DNA from: Verrucomicrobiota bacterium | Lineage (GTDB): Bacteria > Verrucomicrobiota > Verrucomicrobiia > Limisphaerales > JACRJZ01 | Reading direction: 5' to 3' | Length of the DNA stretch: 64,000 nt | Assembly (NCBI GenBank): GCA_016219875.1 | Contig: JACRJZ010000117.1 | Location: forward strand, 16,936-80,935 | Shown: one piece after another, positions 15,814-24,728 of the stretch | Position numbering within the stretch: position 1 is the stretch's first letter | Layout of the letters: each line of letters starts with the position of its first letter | Translations under genes and position numbers: made by a program | The notes under the pieces: model-generated | What the model saw: the letters and a program-made list of their open reading frames with translations, nothing else | Told to the model about the DNA's origin: nothing | Databases searched by the model: none

Positions 15814-17604
15814 TTACTTGGGCGCGCTGCCAGCTTCGGCCAGGAACTTCCCCAGTTCCCGATAGGTGAGCCAGACCTTCTGGTTGATGGCGCTGAGTTC
15901 GCCGAGCTCGCCTTTCGAGCGCACGCGGCGGGCGAAGGTGCGGATGAGTTTCTCCACCGGCGCCGCTTGCAGGGCCTTGCGGGCCTCGGCGAGTTCGGCA
16001 GCAAACGAGTTCGTCTCGGTCAACTCTGCCAGCCAGCGGTCCTTGAGACGGTAGGCCGGCTCCAGGTCGCGGCTCACGTCGTCGAGCAGGAGCGTGAACT
16101 CCCAGTTCGCCAGCAGCCAGTCGAGGTTGGCCTTCCGGCTGACGTCTTTCACTTTGGGTGCAAGCTGACTGAGTTCGGCAAGTTCATTCGTCAGCCGCGC
16201 GCGCAACTCCGGCTTCAGCCGGCCCCAGCCCGGATCGTAGGGGTAGTACTCGGGTGAGTAGGCTTGAAGCGATTGCTCGCGGTCGTAGCGGGCCAATTTG
16301 TCCGCGACCGGCGCGGCGGCCTCCTTGCCGAACTGCGCCTCGCAATCCTCGCGGTAGAACTCCTCCATCGTCGGCGCGGCATCCGGGTTGCGTGTGAAGC
16401 GGCCAAAGGCGTCGAGGTTTGCGCGTATCTCCTCCGTGCGCCAGTGGATGGCGAGGACACCGTCAAGCTTCTGCCGGGCAGCCAGCGTGACGTGTTCGCG
16501 GAGCAAGGACACGCGCGGCTGCAAGTGCCAGAGCCGGGCGTCGCCTTCGAGCCACGGGATCGCCCAGACGGGACGATGCTTGCCGATCTCCGCGAGGAAC
16601 GGCGGTTGCGGGTCCCAGCCCTGGCTCGGATTCAGGCAGGAGAAGACGATGTTCGTCGGCAACGCGCGGTCCAGCCCGGCCAGCAGTCCCGGCAGTTGCG
16701 CGCCGCCGCCCCAACCGCTGATGGCCAGCCGGACTTTAGGCGCGCGTTTCGCCAGGTAATCGTGCGCCTGCTGGATGTAGCCCAGCGACCACACGCCCGT
16801 GATGATGGCGTCGGGATTGCCGGCTTCCTCGAAATGCTTCTTGTCGCGTTCCAGCGCCGCGCGAAACAACTCGCCGGCCGACGTGGCGCGCCCGACGTGC
16901 ATGGTGTGCTCGTGCAGCCAGAGCCAAACCCAGTCGAGGCCCGGATAGGCGCGCAGCAGGTCGTCGATGGTGTTGCGCAGAATCTCAATCGACGCCGGGT
17001 GATACGGGTCCGGGATGTTGGCGCCGCGAATCCACGAGCCGGGAGGCACCACCGATGGAAACTCCGGCGGATGAATCCCGAACTCGAAGCCGATGCCCAC
17101 CTGGATGCCGCGCTCGTGCGCCATCTCCACCACGCGCTTCATCAACGCCTGAGCCATCCGGTAGTGCTCGTCGTTCGACTTCGGGAGCACCGCGCACTTC
17201 GCGCCGAAGGCGTCCGCGCCGCCGTACTTTGGAAAGAGTTTCGCCGTGTCGAACGGGAACTCCGAAAGCCGCAGCGACCGATAGCCCCAGCGCGCCGTCA
17301 ATGACGTGTCGAAACATCCCAATGGCAGCACGTCGCGGTACTGGATGCGGATGATCGGTTCCACGTACGGCGCGTAGCGTTCCGCACCGCCGGTGTAGCA
17401 GTGGAACACGACGTAGTTCAGGCCAAGCCGCTTGAGGTGGTCGAGGTACTTCGCGTAATCCTCCTCGTCCCAAGCCGTGGGGCCAGACAGGAAATTGTGC
17501 CACGGCAGCGTGCCGCGGATGTGGAAGGGCGAGGAAGCCGGGTCCGCGGCGGTGAGCAACCCGTGGAGCAGGACCAGCGAGAGAATGGATGGCAAGCGGC
17601 GCAT
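15814..17604 (-). CDS. Exported TIM-barrel protein, probable glycoside hydrolase of unassigned family
   Basis: The 596-residue protein starts with a signal peptide (RRLPSILSLVLLHGLLTAAD). It has alternating strands and helices of a TIM barrel: LGLNYVVFHCYTGG, GIQVGIGFEFGIHPPEF, LDWVWLWLHEHT, VRLAISGWGGG and VWAIPWLEGDARLW, with acidic residues at strand ends (FEFG, WLHEHT) that could be catalytic. A helical C-terminal ~200 residues follow. The style is that of GH20/GH115-like polysaccharide hydrolases, but no family signature is certain. The upstream reading frame runs into a tandem repeat array, so ATG 17604 is the start. Confidence 0.6.
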   Translation of the reverse strand: MRRLPSILSLVLLHGLLTAADPASSPFHIRGTLPWHNFLSGPTAWDEEDYAKYLDHLKRLGLNYVVFHCYTGGAERYAPYVEPIIRIQYRDVLPLGCFDTSLTARWGYRSLRLSEFPFDTAKLFPKYGGADAFGAKCAVLPKSNDEHYRMAQALMKRVVEMAHERGIQVGIGFEFGIHPPEFPSVVPPGSWIRGANIPDPYHPASIEILRNTIDDLLRAYPGLDWVWLWLHEHTMHVGRATSAGELFRAALERDKKHFEEAGNPDAIITGVWSLGYIQQAHDYLAKRAPKVRLAISGWGGGAQLPGLLAGLDRALPTNIVFSCLNPSQGWDPQPPFLAEIGKHRPVWAIPWLEGDARLWHLQPRVSLLREHVTLAARQKLDGVLAIHWRTEEIRANLDAFGRFTRNPDAAPTMEEFYREDCEAQFGKEAAAPVADKLARYDREQSLQAYSPEYYPYDPGWGRLKPELRARLTNELAELSQLAPKVKDVSRKANLDWLLANWEFTLLLDDVSRDLEPAYRLKDRWLAELTETNSFAAELAEARKALQAAPVEKLIRTFARRVRSKGELGELSAINQKVWLTYRELGKFLAEAGSAPK

Positions 17605-17670
17605 AGTCTTGTGTTGTTGGGCGCGATGGTATCGCCGAACGGAGCGACGTAAAGAGAATCCCTCCTGCGC

Positions 17671-18168
17671 CCGTGGAACCCTCACCCTAACCCTCACCCT
17701 AACCCTCACCCTAACCCTCTCCCGTCCGACGGGAGAGGGAACGCGCGGCACGCGGCCGTCGTGAACCAACGCCTCCTTCGTCAAAACGCCGGATCGGCTC
17801 CTCCCTCTCCCATCCGATGGGAGAGGGCCGGGGTGAGGGGAAATCGTTTGTTGAGCTTGGGCTGCCCCGACGTTCGCTCCCGAGAATGTGGCGCCCCCCG
17901 AACCCTCACCCTCTCCCTCTCCCGTCCGACGGGAGAGGGAAAACGCGCGGCACACGGCCGTCGTAAACCAACGCCTACTTCGTCAAAACGCCGGATCGGC
18001 TCCTCCCTCTCCCATCCGATGGGAGAGGGCCGGGGTGAGGGGAAACCGTTCGTTGGGCCTGGGCTGCCCCGACGCTCACTCCCGAGAAAGTGGCGCCATC
18101 CCGAATCCTCACCCTCTCCCGTCCGACGGGAGAGGGAACGCGCGGCACACGGCCGTCGTGAACCAACG
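17671..18168. repeat. Tandem array of ~210-base units with GGGAGAGGG palindromes
   Basis: Three units start near 17672, 17897 and 18104 (the last partial). Each carries CCCTCACCCT..., the palindrome CTCCCGTCCGACGGGAG, CGCGGCACACGGCCGTCGTGAACC, AAAACGCCGGATCGGC, then CTCCCATCCGATGGGAG and GGCCGGGGTGAGGGGAAA. The first unit also expands CTCACCCTAACC three to four times (17681-17717). The array fills the gap between two genes; no CDS is supported in 17605-18169. Confidence 0.85.
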
Positions 18169-18169
18169 C

Positions 18170-19333
18170 CTACTTCTTCTCTTCCGGCTTCGCCTCGTCC
18201 TTCTTCGGCTCTTCCTTCTTCTCGGCCAGCAGGTCTTTGCGTTCCTTGAGGAGGTTCTCGACGCTCCACTTAGACACCACGTAGGTCCATTTCTCGAAGG
18301 CTTGCTCCGTCTTGAGCTTCTCCTTGAGCTTGTCGGTCTTCTCTTTGAATTCCTTGTCCAAGCGGTCCTTGTCTTCTTTCTTCTCGTCCTTGCCGGCGAT
18401 GCGCTCCTTCGGGATGTCCGCGGCGACGGCGAACTGCATGTAGTAATCCTCGCCGCCCGGCTTCTGGGCGAGTTTGATCTTGTAGGTGAAGCCGTCAAAC
18501 GTCTCCAGCGTGGCCTGGGTGGTCGCCTTGTTGGTGTCGCTGAAGCTGAAACCCTGAGCCACGTCGTTGAAAGACGCGGACTGAAGCAGCCAGCTCATGC
18601 CACTGCATTTGCTGGAGTCGGCCTTTTCGTCGCCCTTGGCGTCGGCCAGCTTCCACTCGCCGCTCTCGGTCTCGCGCGTGAGCTTGAAGTTGTTTGTGGC
18701 CTGGGCGGCAGCAACGGTGACAGCCTTGAGTTTCTCCACCTTGAAGAAGTCCTTGTTCAGCCAATGCTCCGCGCCGGTCTGCACGGAATCCAGCGCGTCG
18801 GCCACGAGCGAGACGGTCTTGATGTCACCACCGACCATGACGTAGCGCCCATTGGGCCAGGAGCCGCCGCCACCGAAGGGACTGGGCTGCCCACCTTCCT
18901 TCATGCTCTTCGCGCCCAGCAAGACGGAGCGGATGACCTTGCCGCCGGAGTCCTTCATCTCGACGAGCGTGGAACCTTTGTCGGCGCCGGCGAGTTCGAG
19001 CATCGGGAGGCGCGACGGACCGACCTTGACCTGTCGGGCGACTTTGATCTCCCAGAGCTTCTTCACCAGGTCGCTGATGGTGCCGAAGTTCGCGGGATAA
19101 TCGCCCCGCTGGGCCACGACCCAAAGGTCGTTCTTCTTGGTCAAGGTGACTTCGCTGCCGCCGCTCTTGAGGGTGAGCGTGGCGACCGCGTTGAGGTCGA
19201 AATCGCCCAGCAGCTTTGCGCCTTCTTTGGCGTTTTCCTGATAGGCCGCGCCTTTCTTTTGGGTGACGAAGTAGGCGGCCAGGGCGAGAACCACACCCAG
19301 TCCGATTACGAGAATCAGTTGTTTCTTGTTCAT
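18170..19333 (-). CDS. DUF4340 protein of the Gld-type ABC exporter operon
   Basis: The 387-residue protein has one N-terminal membrane helix (residues 5-23) followed by a large extracytoplasmic region with repeated beta units (GGSEVTLTKKNDLWVV, TLVEMKDSGGKVIRSVLLG) characteristic of DUF4340, and a very Lys/Glu-rich coiled C-terminus. DUF4340 proteins follow GldG-type genes in many phyla and probably form an extracytoplasmic part of the transporter. Its ATG overlaps the GldG-like stop (19330-19333). The last codons abut the repeat array. Confidence 0.82.
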   Translation of the reverse strand: MNKKQLILVIGLGVVLALAAYFVTQKKGAAYQENAKEGAKLLGDFDLNAVATLTLKSGGSEVTLTKKNDLWVVAQRGDYPANFGTISDLVKKLWEIKVARQVKVGPSRLPMLELAGADKGSTLVEMKDSGGKVIRSVLLGAKSMKEGGQPSPFGGGGSWPNGRYVMVGGDIKTVSLVADALDSVQTGAEHWLNKDFFKVEKLKAVTVAAAQATNNFKLTRETESGEWKLADAKGDEKADSSKCSGMSWLLQSASFNDVAQGFSFSDTNKATTQATLETFDGFTYKIKLAQKPGGEDYYMQFAVAADIPKERIAGKDEKKEDKDRLDKEFKEKTDKLKEKLKTEQAFEKWTYVVSKWSVENLLKERKDLLAEKKEEPKKDEAKPEEKK

Positions 19334-21246
19334 TGGGCTTTGGTGCGTTGACGGTGGAAATAGGCGATGACCAGTCCGGCGATGCTCACGACGATGGGCA
19401 TCGCGATGATGTTGGTCCACTTCAGCGAAGTTTGGAGTGAATCGATCTCGCGGTTCAGGTCCTTGCGGACTTCCTTGAGCTTCTTCTTGGCGTCTGACTC
19501 TTTCTTGCGGAACTCGGCGATCTTCTGCTGCTGTTCCTTGCTCAGCAAGAACCGCTGGCCCGGCTCCTTCTTGCCTTGGAGTTCATTGATCTGCTTCTGC
19601 GTGTCCTGCAGTTCTTCCTGAAGCTTCACAATCACGCTCTGGAACCGCTCTTGCGCCTCTGCCTCCTTTTTCTTCACGACCGTGAACGGCCGGTGCGCGG
19701 AAGCGCGGCTGCGGACGCCGATGAGGTTGCTGTCGCCCACCAGTTGTTCCACGAGGTTCTGGAGCAGGGTCAAGTTGCCGTTGATCGGCTGGGCGATGTT
19801 GAAGAGCGGCATGATCTGGACGCAGAAATTGTCAAAGATGAAGTCGCTGTCCCCCATGAGGATGACCACGCTGTCCTTCTTCGACTCTTTCAGGGTGTCG
19901 TCCTTCTTCTCTTCCTTCTTCGCGTCTTTGTTGTCGTCTTTCTTCTCGTCGTCCTTCTTGTCGGCCTCGGGCTTGCCGTCGGGGTAGGCGGTCTTGAACT
20001 TGCCCTGGAGGCGGACGGCGAGTTGGAGTTCGCTGCCGCCGGGCTTGAATTCATCGGCGATCTTCTGCCCGCTGAACTGCGCGGTCATGCCATCGACAAG
20101 CTGGGACTTCTTGGTCGTCTTGAGCAGCACGGTTTCCTTGAGGCTGGACAGGGGCGTGCCGCTGAAGCTCCCGGCCGCCGGCAGAAGCAAGTTGTCGATC
20201 TGGCTGGTGGCCACGTCGTCGCGGTTGATGCCGTCCGGGTTCACGAAGAGCCAGGTGGGCATGAGCTGCGGCTTGCCGCCGCGCTGGAAGGACAGCTCGC
20301 GCGCGAAGCTCAGGTCGGCCACGACCTTCGTGGTATCGAAGGTGAGGCCCCAGGCCTTGAGGAGCTTCTCCAGGTTTGATCCGCCGCCCGGCAACATCCC
20401 CATCATCGGGTTGTTGCCCTGGGGCTTGTCCACCACGGACATGCCATCAAGCAGCGCCAGGAGCTTGCCGCCGCGCAGCACGAACTGGTCGATGGCGAAC
20501 TGTGCCTTGTCCGTGATCTCGCGCGGATGCACGACCATGAGCACCTGGATCTCGTCGTCGATCTTGTCCGTGTCCATCGGGACTTGTTTCACCTCGAAGT
20601 CGCGCTGCAACTCCGTCACGGCGACCCACGGCTGCTGCTGTTGCTGCTGGCCCATGCGCATCATCATCGGGTTGGGCGCCTGGCCGAACATCGGCAGCGG
20701 CGTCATCACTCCCACGACCGGTTTGTTGGTGCTCATCACGCGGGCGATAGCGCGGGCGATGTCGTACTCGAGCAATTTCTCCCGGGCCGCCGTCAGCGGC
20801 AGGGACACCCGCTGTGGATCGACGCTGATAGCCAGACCCAGGAAGAAGTCTTCGCCCGTTTCGGTCATTTGGCGCTCGATGCCGTCGTTCAGGGCGAGGT
20901 CTTCGGCGTCGGAGTCCGGCTTGGGATCGAACTTCTTGATCGTGATGTTGCCGCGGCCGTTCTGCTCAAACTCGGCGAGCAGGTCTTCAACGTTGCGGGC
21001 AAAGTTCGGCACCCAGGACGGGAGGTTCTTCTCACTACGCGAAAAATAGAACCGGAGTTCCGCGGGCGTATCCAGTTTCTTCAAGATCGCCTTCGTGCCA
21101 GGCGAGAGCGTGAACTGCTTGTCCGCCGTCATGTCGAGGCGCGTCTTGGCCGCGCCAGCGATGAGATTGAGCAGCACGACGATGGCAAACACCACCGCCA
21201 TACCGGCCGTCGAGTAAAGGATGGCTTCGAGTTTCTTGTTCTTCAT
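19330..21246 (-). CDS. GldG-family ABC transporter auxiliary protein
   Basis: The 638-residue protein has an N-terminal helix (AVVFAIVVLLNLIAG), the family segment RLDMTADKQFTLSPGT, an ABC_transp_aux region (residues ~45-320), a Lys/Asp/Glu-rich low-complexity stretch near 425-450, a long coiled coil (~535-615) and a C-terminal membrane helix (IAMPIVVSIAGLVIAYF). A poly-Gln run (GQQQQQQ) lies near residue 200. GldG with GldA/GldF is needed for gliding in Bacteroidetes, but these exporters occur far more widely. It is the third gene of a four-gene operon, with a 39-base gap after the permease. Confidence 0.85.
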   Translation of the reverse strand: MKNKKLEAILYSTAGMAVVFAIVVLLNLIAGAAKTRLDMTADKQFTLSPGTKAILKKLDTPAELRFYFSRSEKNLPSWVPNFARNVEDLLAEFEQNGRGNITIKKFDPKPDSDAEDLALNDGIERQMTETGEDFFLGLAISVDPQRVSLPLTAAREKLLEYDIARAIARVMSTNKPVVGVMTPLPMFGQAPNPMMMRMGQQQQQQPWVAVTELQRDFEVKQVPMDTDKIDDEIQVLMVVHPREITDKAQFAIDQFVLRGGKLLALLDGMSVVDKPQGNNPMMGMLPGGGSNLEKLLKAWGLTFDTTKVVADLSFARELSFQRGGKPQLMPTWLFVNPDGINRDDVATSQIDNLLLPAAGSFSGTPLSSLKETVLLKTTKKSQLVDGMTAQFSGQKIADEFKPGGSELQLAVRLQGKFKTAYPDGKPEADKKDDEKKDDNKDAKKEEKKDDTLKESKKDSVVILMGDSDFIFDNFCVQIMPLFNIAQPINGNLTLLQNLVEQLVGDSNLIGVRSRASAHRPFTVVKKKEAEAQERFQSVIVKLQEELQDTQKQINELQGKKEPGQRFLLSKEQQQKIAEFRKKESDAKKKLKEVRKDLNREIDSLQTSLKWTNIIAMPIVVSIAGLVIAYFHRQRTKAQ

Positions 21247-21285
21247 GGGAGCAGGAATTTCAGTGAACCATTGAGATGGCTGAAC

Positions 21286-22038
21286 TCAGGCGCGCAAGCC
21301 GCGCAGGATCACGCCGGTGCAGAAGAGCGGGAAACCCATCGCGGACAGGAAGTAGATCAAGTCCCGCGAATCGATCACACCGCGCTGCAGGGAGAGGTAG
21401 TGCGTCATCACGCTGAACGATTCCACCGTGCGGATGACCCAGTTCGGAATCCACTCGATGCTGGCCAGCGGCCGCGTGACCGGCTCCCAGCCACACAGGA
21501 TGAGGAAGAAGCAGACCACGACCGAGAGAATGAAGCTGATGACTTGGTTGCGGGTCAGCGCCGACGTCATGCTGGTGATGGCGAGATAGGCGCCGGCCAC
21601 CAGAAAGCTGCCGAGGTAGCCGGTCAAGATTGCGCCCATGTCCGGATCGCCCAGGTAGCTGACCGTGATGACCACCGGGAAGGTGAGCGCCAGCGCCAGC
21701 GCCAGAAAGAGCCAACTCGCCAGGAATTTTCCAACGATGGCCTGCCACGGCGTGATCGGCATGGTGAGCAGCAACTCGATGGTCCCCAGCCGCCGCTCCT
21801 CCGACCACAGCCTCATCCCGACGGCCGGCACTAGAAACAGATACAGCCACGGGTGCCAGAAGAAGAACGGTGCCGCCAACGAGGCTTCGCCGCGCTCGAA
21901 GAAGAACCCCAGCATGAACGTGAAAAAGCCGGTCAGGAGGAGGTAAATCACGATAAACACATACGCCACCGGCGAAGCGAAGAAGCCCACCAGTTCGCGC
22001 TTGGCAATCGTCCAGATATGTCGTGTCGAGGTGCTCAT
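21286..22038 (-). CDS. ABC-2 type permease (GldF-like)
   Basis: This 250-residue protein has six hydrophobic segments and the ABC-2 motif LWSEERRLGTIELLLTMPIT near residues 78-97. It starts RHIWTIAKRELVGFFASPVAYVF, typical of GldF-type permeases. It forms the membrane channel for the ATPase encoded immediately upstream, whose stop it overlaps by ATGA (22035-22038). The substrate is unknown. Confidence 0.88.
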   Translation of the reverse strand: MSTSTRHIWTIAKRELVGFFASPVAYVFIVIYLLLTGFFTFMLGFFFERGEASLAAPFFFWHPWLYLFLVPAVGMRLWSEERRLGTIELLLTMPITPWQAIVGKFLASWLFLALALALTFPVVITVSYLGDPDMGAILTGYLGSFLVAGAYLAITSMTSALTRNQVISFILSVVVCFFLILCGWEPVTRPLASIEWIPNWVIRTVESFSVMTHYLSLQRGVIDSRDLIYFLSAMGFPLFCTGVILRGLRA

Positions 22039-23006
22039 GCTTGTTGTCCTCCTTTCGCGGTGTCGGGCAGCGTGATGCTGCGGAACACTTCATCCAACCG
22101 TCCTTCCTCCGTGTGCAGTTCTTCAATCTTCCACCCGTCCTGGCGGGCCACATCGGCCACCGCACGGGCCAACTCGCCGTTTCTGAGGCCGCCGGCCTGC
22201 GGATAAACGCGCGCCCAAACGAAGGCCGGATCGTCTTTCACGATGGCGGCTTTCTTGGCGCCAGTGATCCCGTTCAGGCGGGCCTTGACCGTTTCCGCCG
22301 GCACGCCCAGCACGCGCAACGAAATCGCGCCCGCCGTTTCCGACCGGGCCTTGAGTTCGGCCGGCGTGCCGTTGGCTACGATCTGCCCGCGGTCGATGAT
22401 GATCGCGCGGGTGCAGGCCGCCTCGACTTCTTCGAGGATGTGCGTGGAGAAAATGATCGCCTTCTTCTCGCCCATCCGCTTGATGAGCTGCCGGACCTCG
22501 TGCTTCTGGTTCGGATCCAAGCCGTCGGTCGGCTCGTCCAGCACCAGCACGTCGGGGTCGTGGATGACGGACTGCGCGAAGCAGGTGCGGTGGCGATAGC
22601 CTTTGGAGAGCGTATCGACGCTCTGGTGCAGGACGGTATCGAGGAAACACATTTCCACCGCGCGGGAGAGGGCGCGCTTCTTGGCCTCGCCGCTCAGGCC
22701 GCGCAACTCCGCGGCGAAACCGAGGAACTGGAGCACCGTCATGTCCGTGTAGGCCGGCGCGTTCTCCGGCAGGTAGCCGATGAGCCGCTTGGCAGGAATG
22801 GGATCCTCTACCATGTCATGGCCGCCCACCGAGATGGTGCCGGCCGTGGGCGGGATGAAGCCCGTGATCATGCGCATGGTGGTGGACTTGCCCGCGCCGT
22901 TTGGCCCGAGGAAGCCCAGCACCTCGCCGCGTTCCACCGCGAAGGACACGTTGTTCACGGCCTTCTTGGTGCCGAAGTGTTTTGACAGATTGCTGACTTT
23001 TATCAT
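22035..23006 (-). CDS. ABC transporter ATP-binding protein (GldA-like)
   Basis: The 323-residue ATPase has Walker A GPNGAGKST (residues ~34-42), Q-loop region GYLPENAP, signature LSKGYRHR (a GldA-type variant of LSGGQ), Walker B VLVLDEPTDGLDP and the switch His in IFSTHI. A ~90-residue C-terminal domain after residue 230 is common in this subfamily. It is the first gene of the exporter operon, with 270 gene-free bases upstream that should hold the promoter. Confidence 0.9.
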   Translation of the reverse strand: MIKVSNLSKHFGTKKAVNNVSFAVERGEVLGFLGPNGAGKSTTMRMITGFIPPTAGTISVGGHDMVEDPIPAKRLIGYLPENAPAYTDMTVLQFLGFAAELRGLSGEAKKRALSRAVEMCFLDTVLHQSVDTLSKGYRHRTCFAQSVIHDPDVLVLDEPTDGLDPNQKHEVRQLIKRMGEKKAIIFSTHILEEVEAACTRAIIIDRGQIVANGTPAELKARSETAGAISLRVLGVPAETVKARLNGITGAKKAAIVKDDPAFVWARVYPQAGGLRNGELARAVADVARQDGWKIEELHTEEGRLDEVFRSITLPDTAKGGQQA

Positions 23007-23044
23007 GGCAACAATTCATTCCAGTCACCTGGAAAATGGCGGTC

Positions 23045-23074
23045 GAAATAGCACTTTCGCCCGCTGCTTGTAAA
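23045..23074 (-). promoter_or_regulatory. Candidate sigma70-type promoter for the ABC exporter operon
   Basis: On the minus strand TTTACA (23074-23069) and TATTTC (23050-23045) are separated by 18 bases and lie about 40 bases ahead of the ATPase ATG. The match is modest. The rest of 23007-23276 shows no gene. Confidence 0.3.
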
Positions 23075-23276
23075 GGGCTTTGTCGGCCCCACCAAGCCGG
23101 TCGTTGGGCGAAACCGCGCTTTTTCCGCACAGTGTCCGTTAGACAGCCAGGTGCCAAAATGTTCAAAAAAAGTTCCAGGCCGCTTCCGGCAAACGCCCAA
23201 CGCCCGAGCGGGACAGAAATCCAGAGGGAGGCTCAACCGTTCCGCGAAGCGTCCCCCAGCCAGACCGCCTCGCCGC

Positions 23277-24725
23277 TTAAGCCAGCCGCAACGACTTCAC
23301 TGCCTCGGCCGCCAGTTCCACCAACCGGTTGGGCAGGATGCCGAGATAAAGCATCCCCGCCATGCAGACGAGGAGCGCGCAGCGGTTCGTCCAGGCGATG
23401 GGCAAAGGCGCAAGAACGCCGGCGTCCTTGGACCAGTAGATCGCCCGGATGACGCCGAAGTAATAATAGAGCGAGATCACCACGCCGACGATGGCGATGC
23501 CCGCCAGCCAGTAGAAGGCGTGGTTCGCCGCGCCTTGCTCCAGCACCGCTTTGAGGAGGAGGAATTTTCCGAAGAAACCCGCCAGTGGCGGCACGCCCGC
23601 CAGCGACACCATGGCCAACGTCATCGCAGCGGCGAGGAACGGCGAACGCTGGTTTAGCCCGGCCAACGCCGTGATGTCTTCCACCTCGGTTTGCTGAAGG
23701 ATGATCGCGATCACGGTGAACGCGGCCAGCAGCGTGAAGAGGTATCCGCTCAGGTAGTAGAGAATCGCCGCCGAGCCGGCCTGCGTCATCGCGGCCACGC
23801 CCATCAGGAGGTAGCCGGCGTTGGCGATGCTGGAGTAGCCGAGGAGGCGTTTGAGATTGCGCTGCGGAATGGCGCAGAGGTTGCCGTAAAGAATCGTCAA
23901 GCCGGCCAGCACCATCAGGAGTTTCTGCCAGTGGGCAGCCACCTCCGGCACGACAAACTGGAGCAACCGCAGCAGCAGCACAAACCCGGCGGCCTTCGAA
24001 CCCACGGCGAGAAACGCCGTCGTGGGCGTGGGCGAACCCTGATAAACGTCCGGCACCCAAATCTGGAACGGCACCATCGCAATCTTGAAACCCAGGCCGA
24101 CGAAGATCAGGAGCAGCCCCAGCAGGAACAGTGGCTTGTCCGCGAGGCTGGCTGACTTTTGGGCAATCACTTCGAACGACAGCGAGCCGCTCGCGCCGTA
24201 CACCAGCGCGATGCCGTAAATCAGAAACCCCGACGACAGCGCGCCGATGATGAGATACTTCACGCCTGCCTCCAGCGATTGAACGCACCGCCGCTGGAAA
24301 CTGACGAGCACGTAGAACGTGACGGTGATGAGTTCAAGCGCGACGAACAGCACCGCGAAGTGGTTCGCCGACGCCGCCAGCATCATTCCCGCCAGCGCGA
24401 AGAGCGTCAGCGCACAGTACTCCGCCAGGCCGGTTCCCAGTTTCTCTGCGAAGCCGACCGTCATGACCAGCACCAGGATGGCGGCGACGAAGAAGAACCG
24501 TTTGAAGAACAGCGCCAGGCCGTCGATCACGTAGCTCTGGCTAAACGTGAGGATGGAGACATTCGTGGAAGCGCGCCACGTGACCAGCAGCATGATGAAC
24601 AACAGCCACGCCGAGGCGAGGCCCAGCCGCCATTTGTGAGCGGGCGGCGTCCAGAAGTCCGCCAGCAGCACCAGCAACCCCAGCGCCACGACCCAGATTT
24701 CAAAAGTCAGCCCGAATATGTTCAT
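23277..24725 (-). CDS. nuoN: NADH-quinone oxidoreductase subunit N
   Basis: This 482-residue proton-pumping membrane subunit of complex I has about 14 hydrophobic segments. The conserved Glu lies in VALELITVTFY and the conserved Lys in LGFKIAMVPFQIWVPD, followed by SPTPTTAFLAVGSK. It is the last nuo gene, three bases after nuoM. Length and motifs are ordinary. Confidence 0.93.
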   Translation of the reverse strand: MNIFGLTFEIWVVALGLLVLLADFWTPPAHKWRLGLASAWLLFIMLLVTWRASTNVSILTFSQSYVIDGLALFFKRFFFVAAILVLVMTVGFAEKLGTGLAEYCALTLFALAGMMLAASANHFAVLFVALELITVTFYVLVSFQRRCVQSLEAGVKYLIIGALSSGFLIYGIALVYGASGSLSFEVIAQKSASLADKPLFLLGLLLIFVGLGFKIAMVPFQIWVPDVYQGSPTPTTAFLAVGSKAAGFVLLLRLLQFVVPEVAAHWQKLLMVLAGLTILYGNLCAIPQRNLKRLLGYSSIANAGYLLMGVAAMTQAGSAAILYYLSGYLFTLLAAFTVIAIILQQTEVEDITALAGLNQRSPFLAAAMTLAMVSLAGVPPLAGFFGKFLLLKAVLEQGAANHAFYWLAGIAIVGVVISLYYYFGVIRAIYWSKDAGVLAPLPIAWTNRCALLVCMAGMLYLGILPNRLVELAAEAVKSLRLA

Positions 24726-24728
24726 CGC

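Noticed and set aside
17681..17717. Telomere-like CCCTAA repeats
   Set aside because: Only three to four copies, internal to a bacterial intergenic array and followed by ordinary genes.
17671..18168. Possible CRISPR array
   Set aside because: Units are ~210 bases with several internal palindromes, there are only three copies, spacers are not unique, and no cas genes are nearby.
23161..23191. Intrinsic terminator for the nuo operon (GCCGGAAGCGGC hairpin followed by a T-run on the minus strand)
   Set aside because: The stem is only four to five base pairs and the T-run begins seven bases after it, so it is a poor match to an intrinsic terminator.
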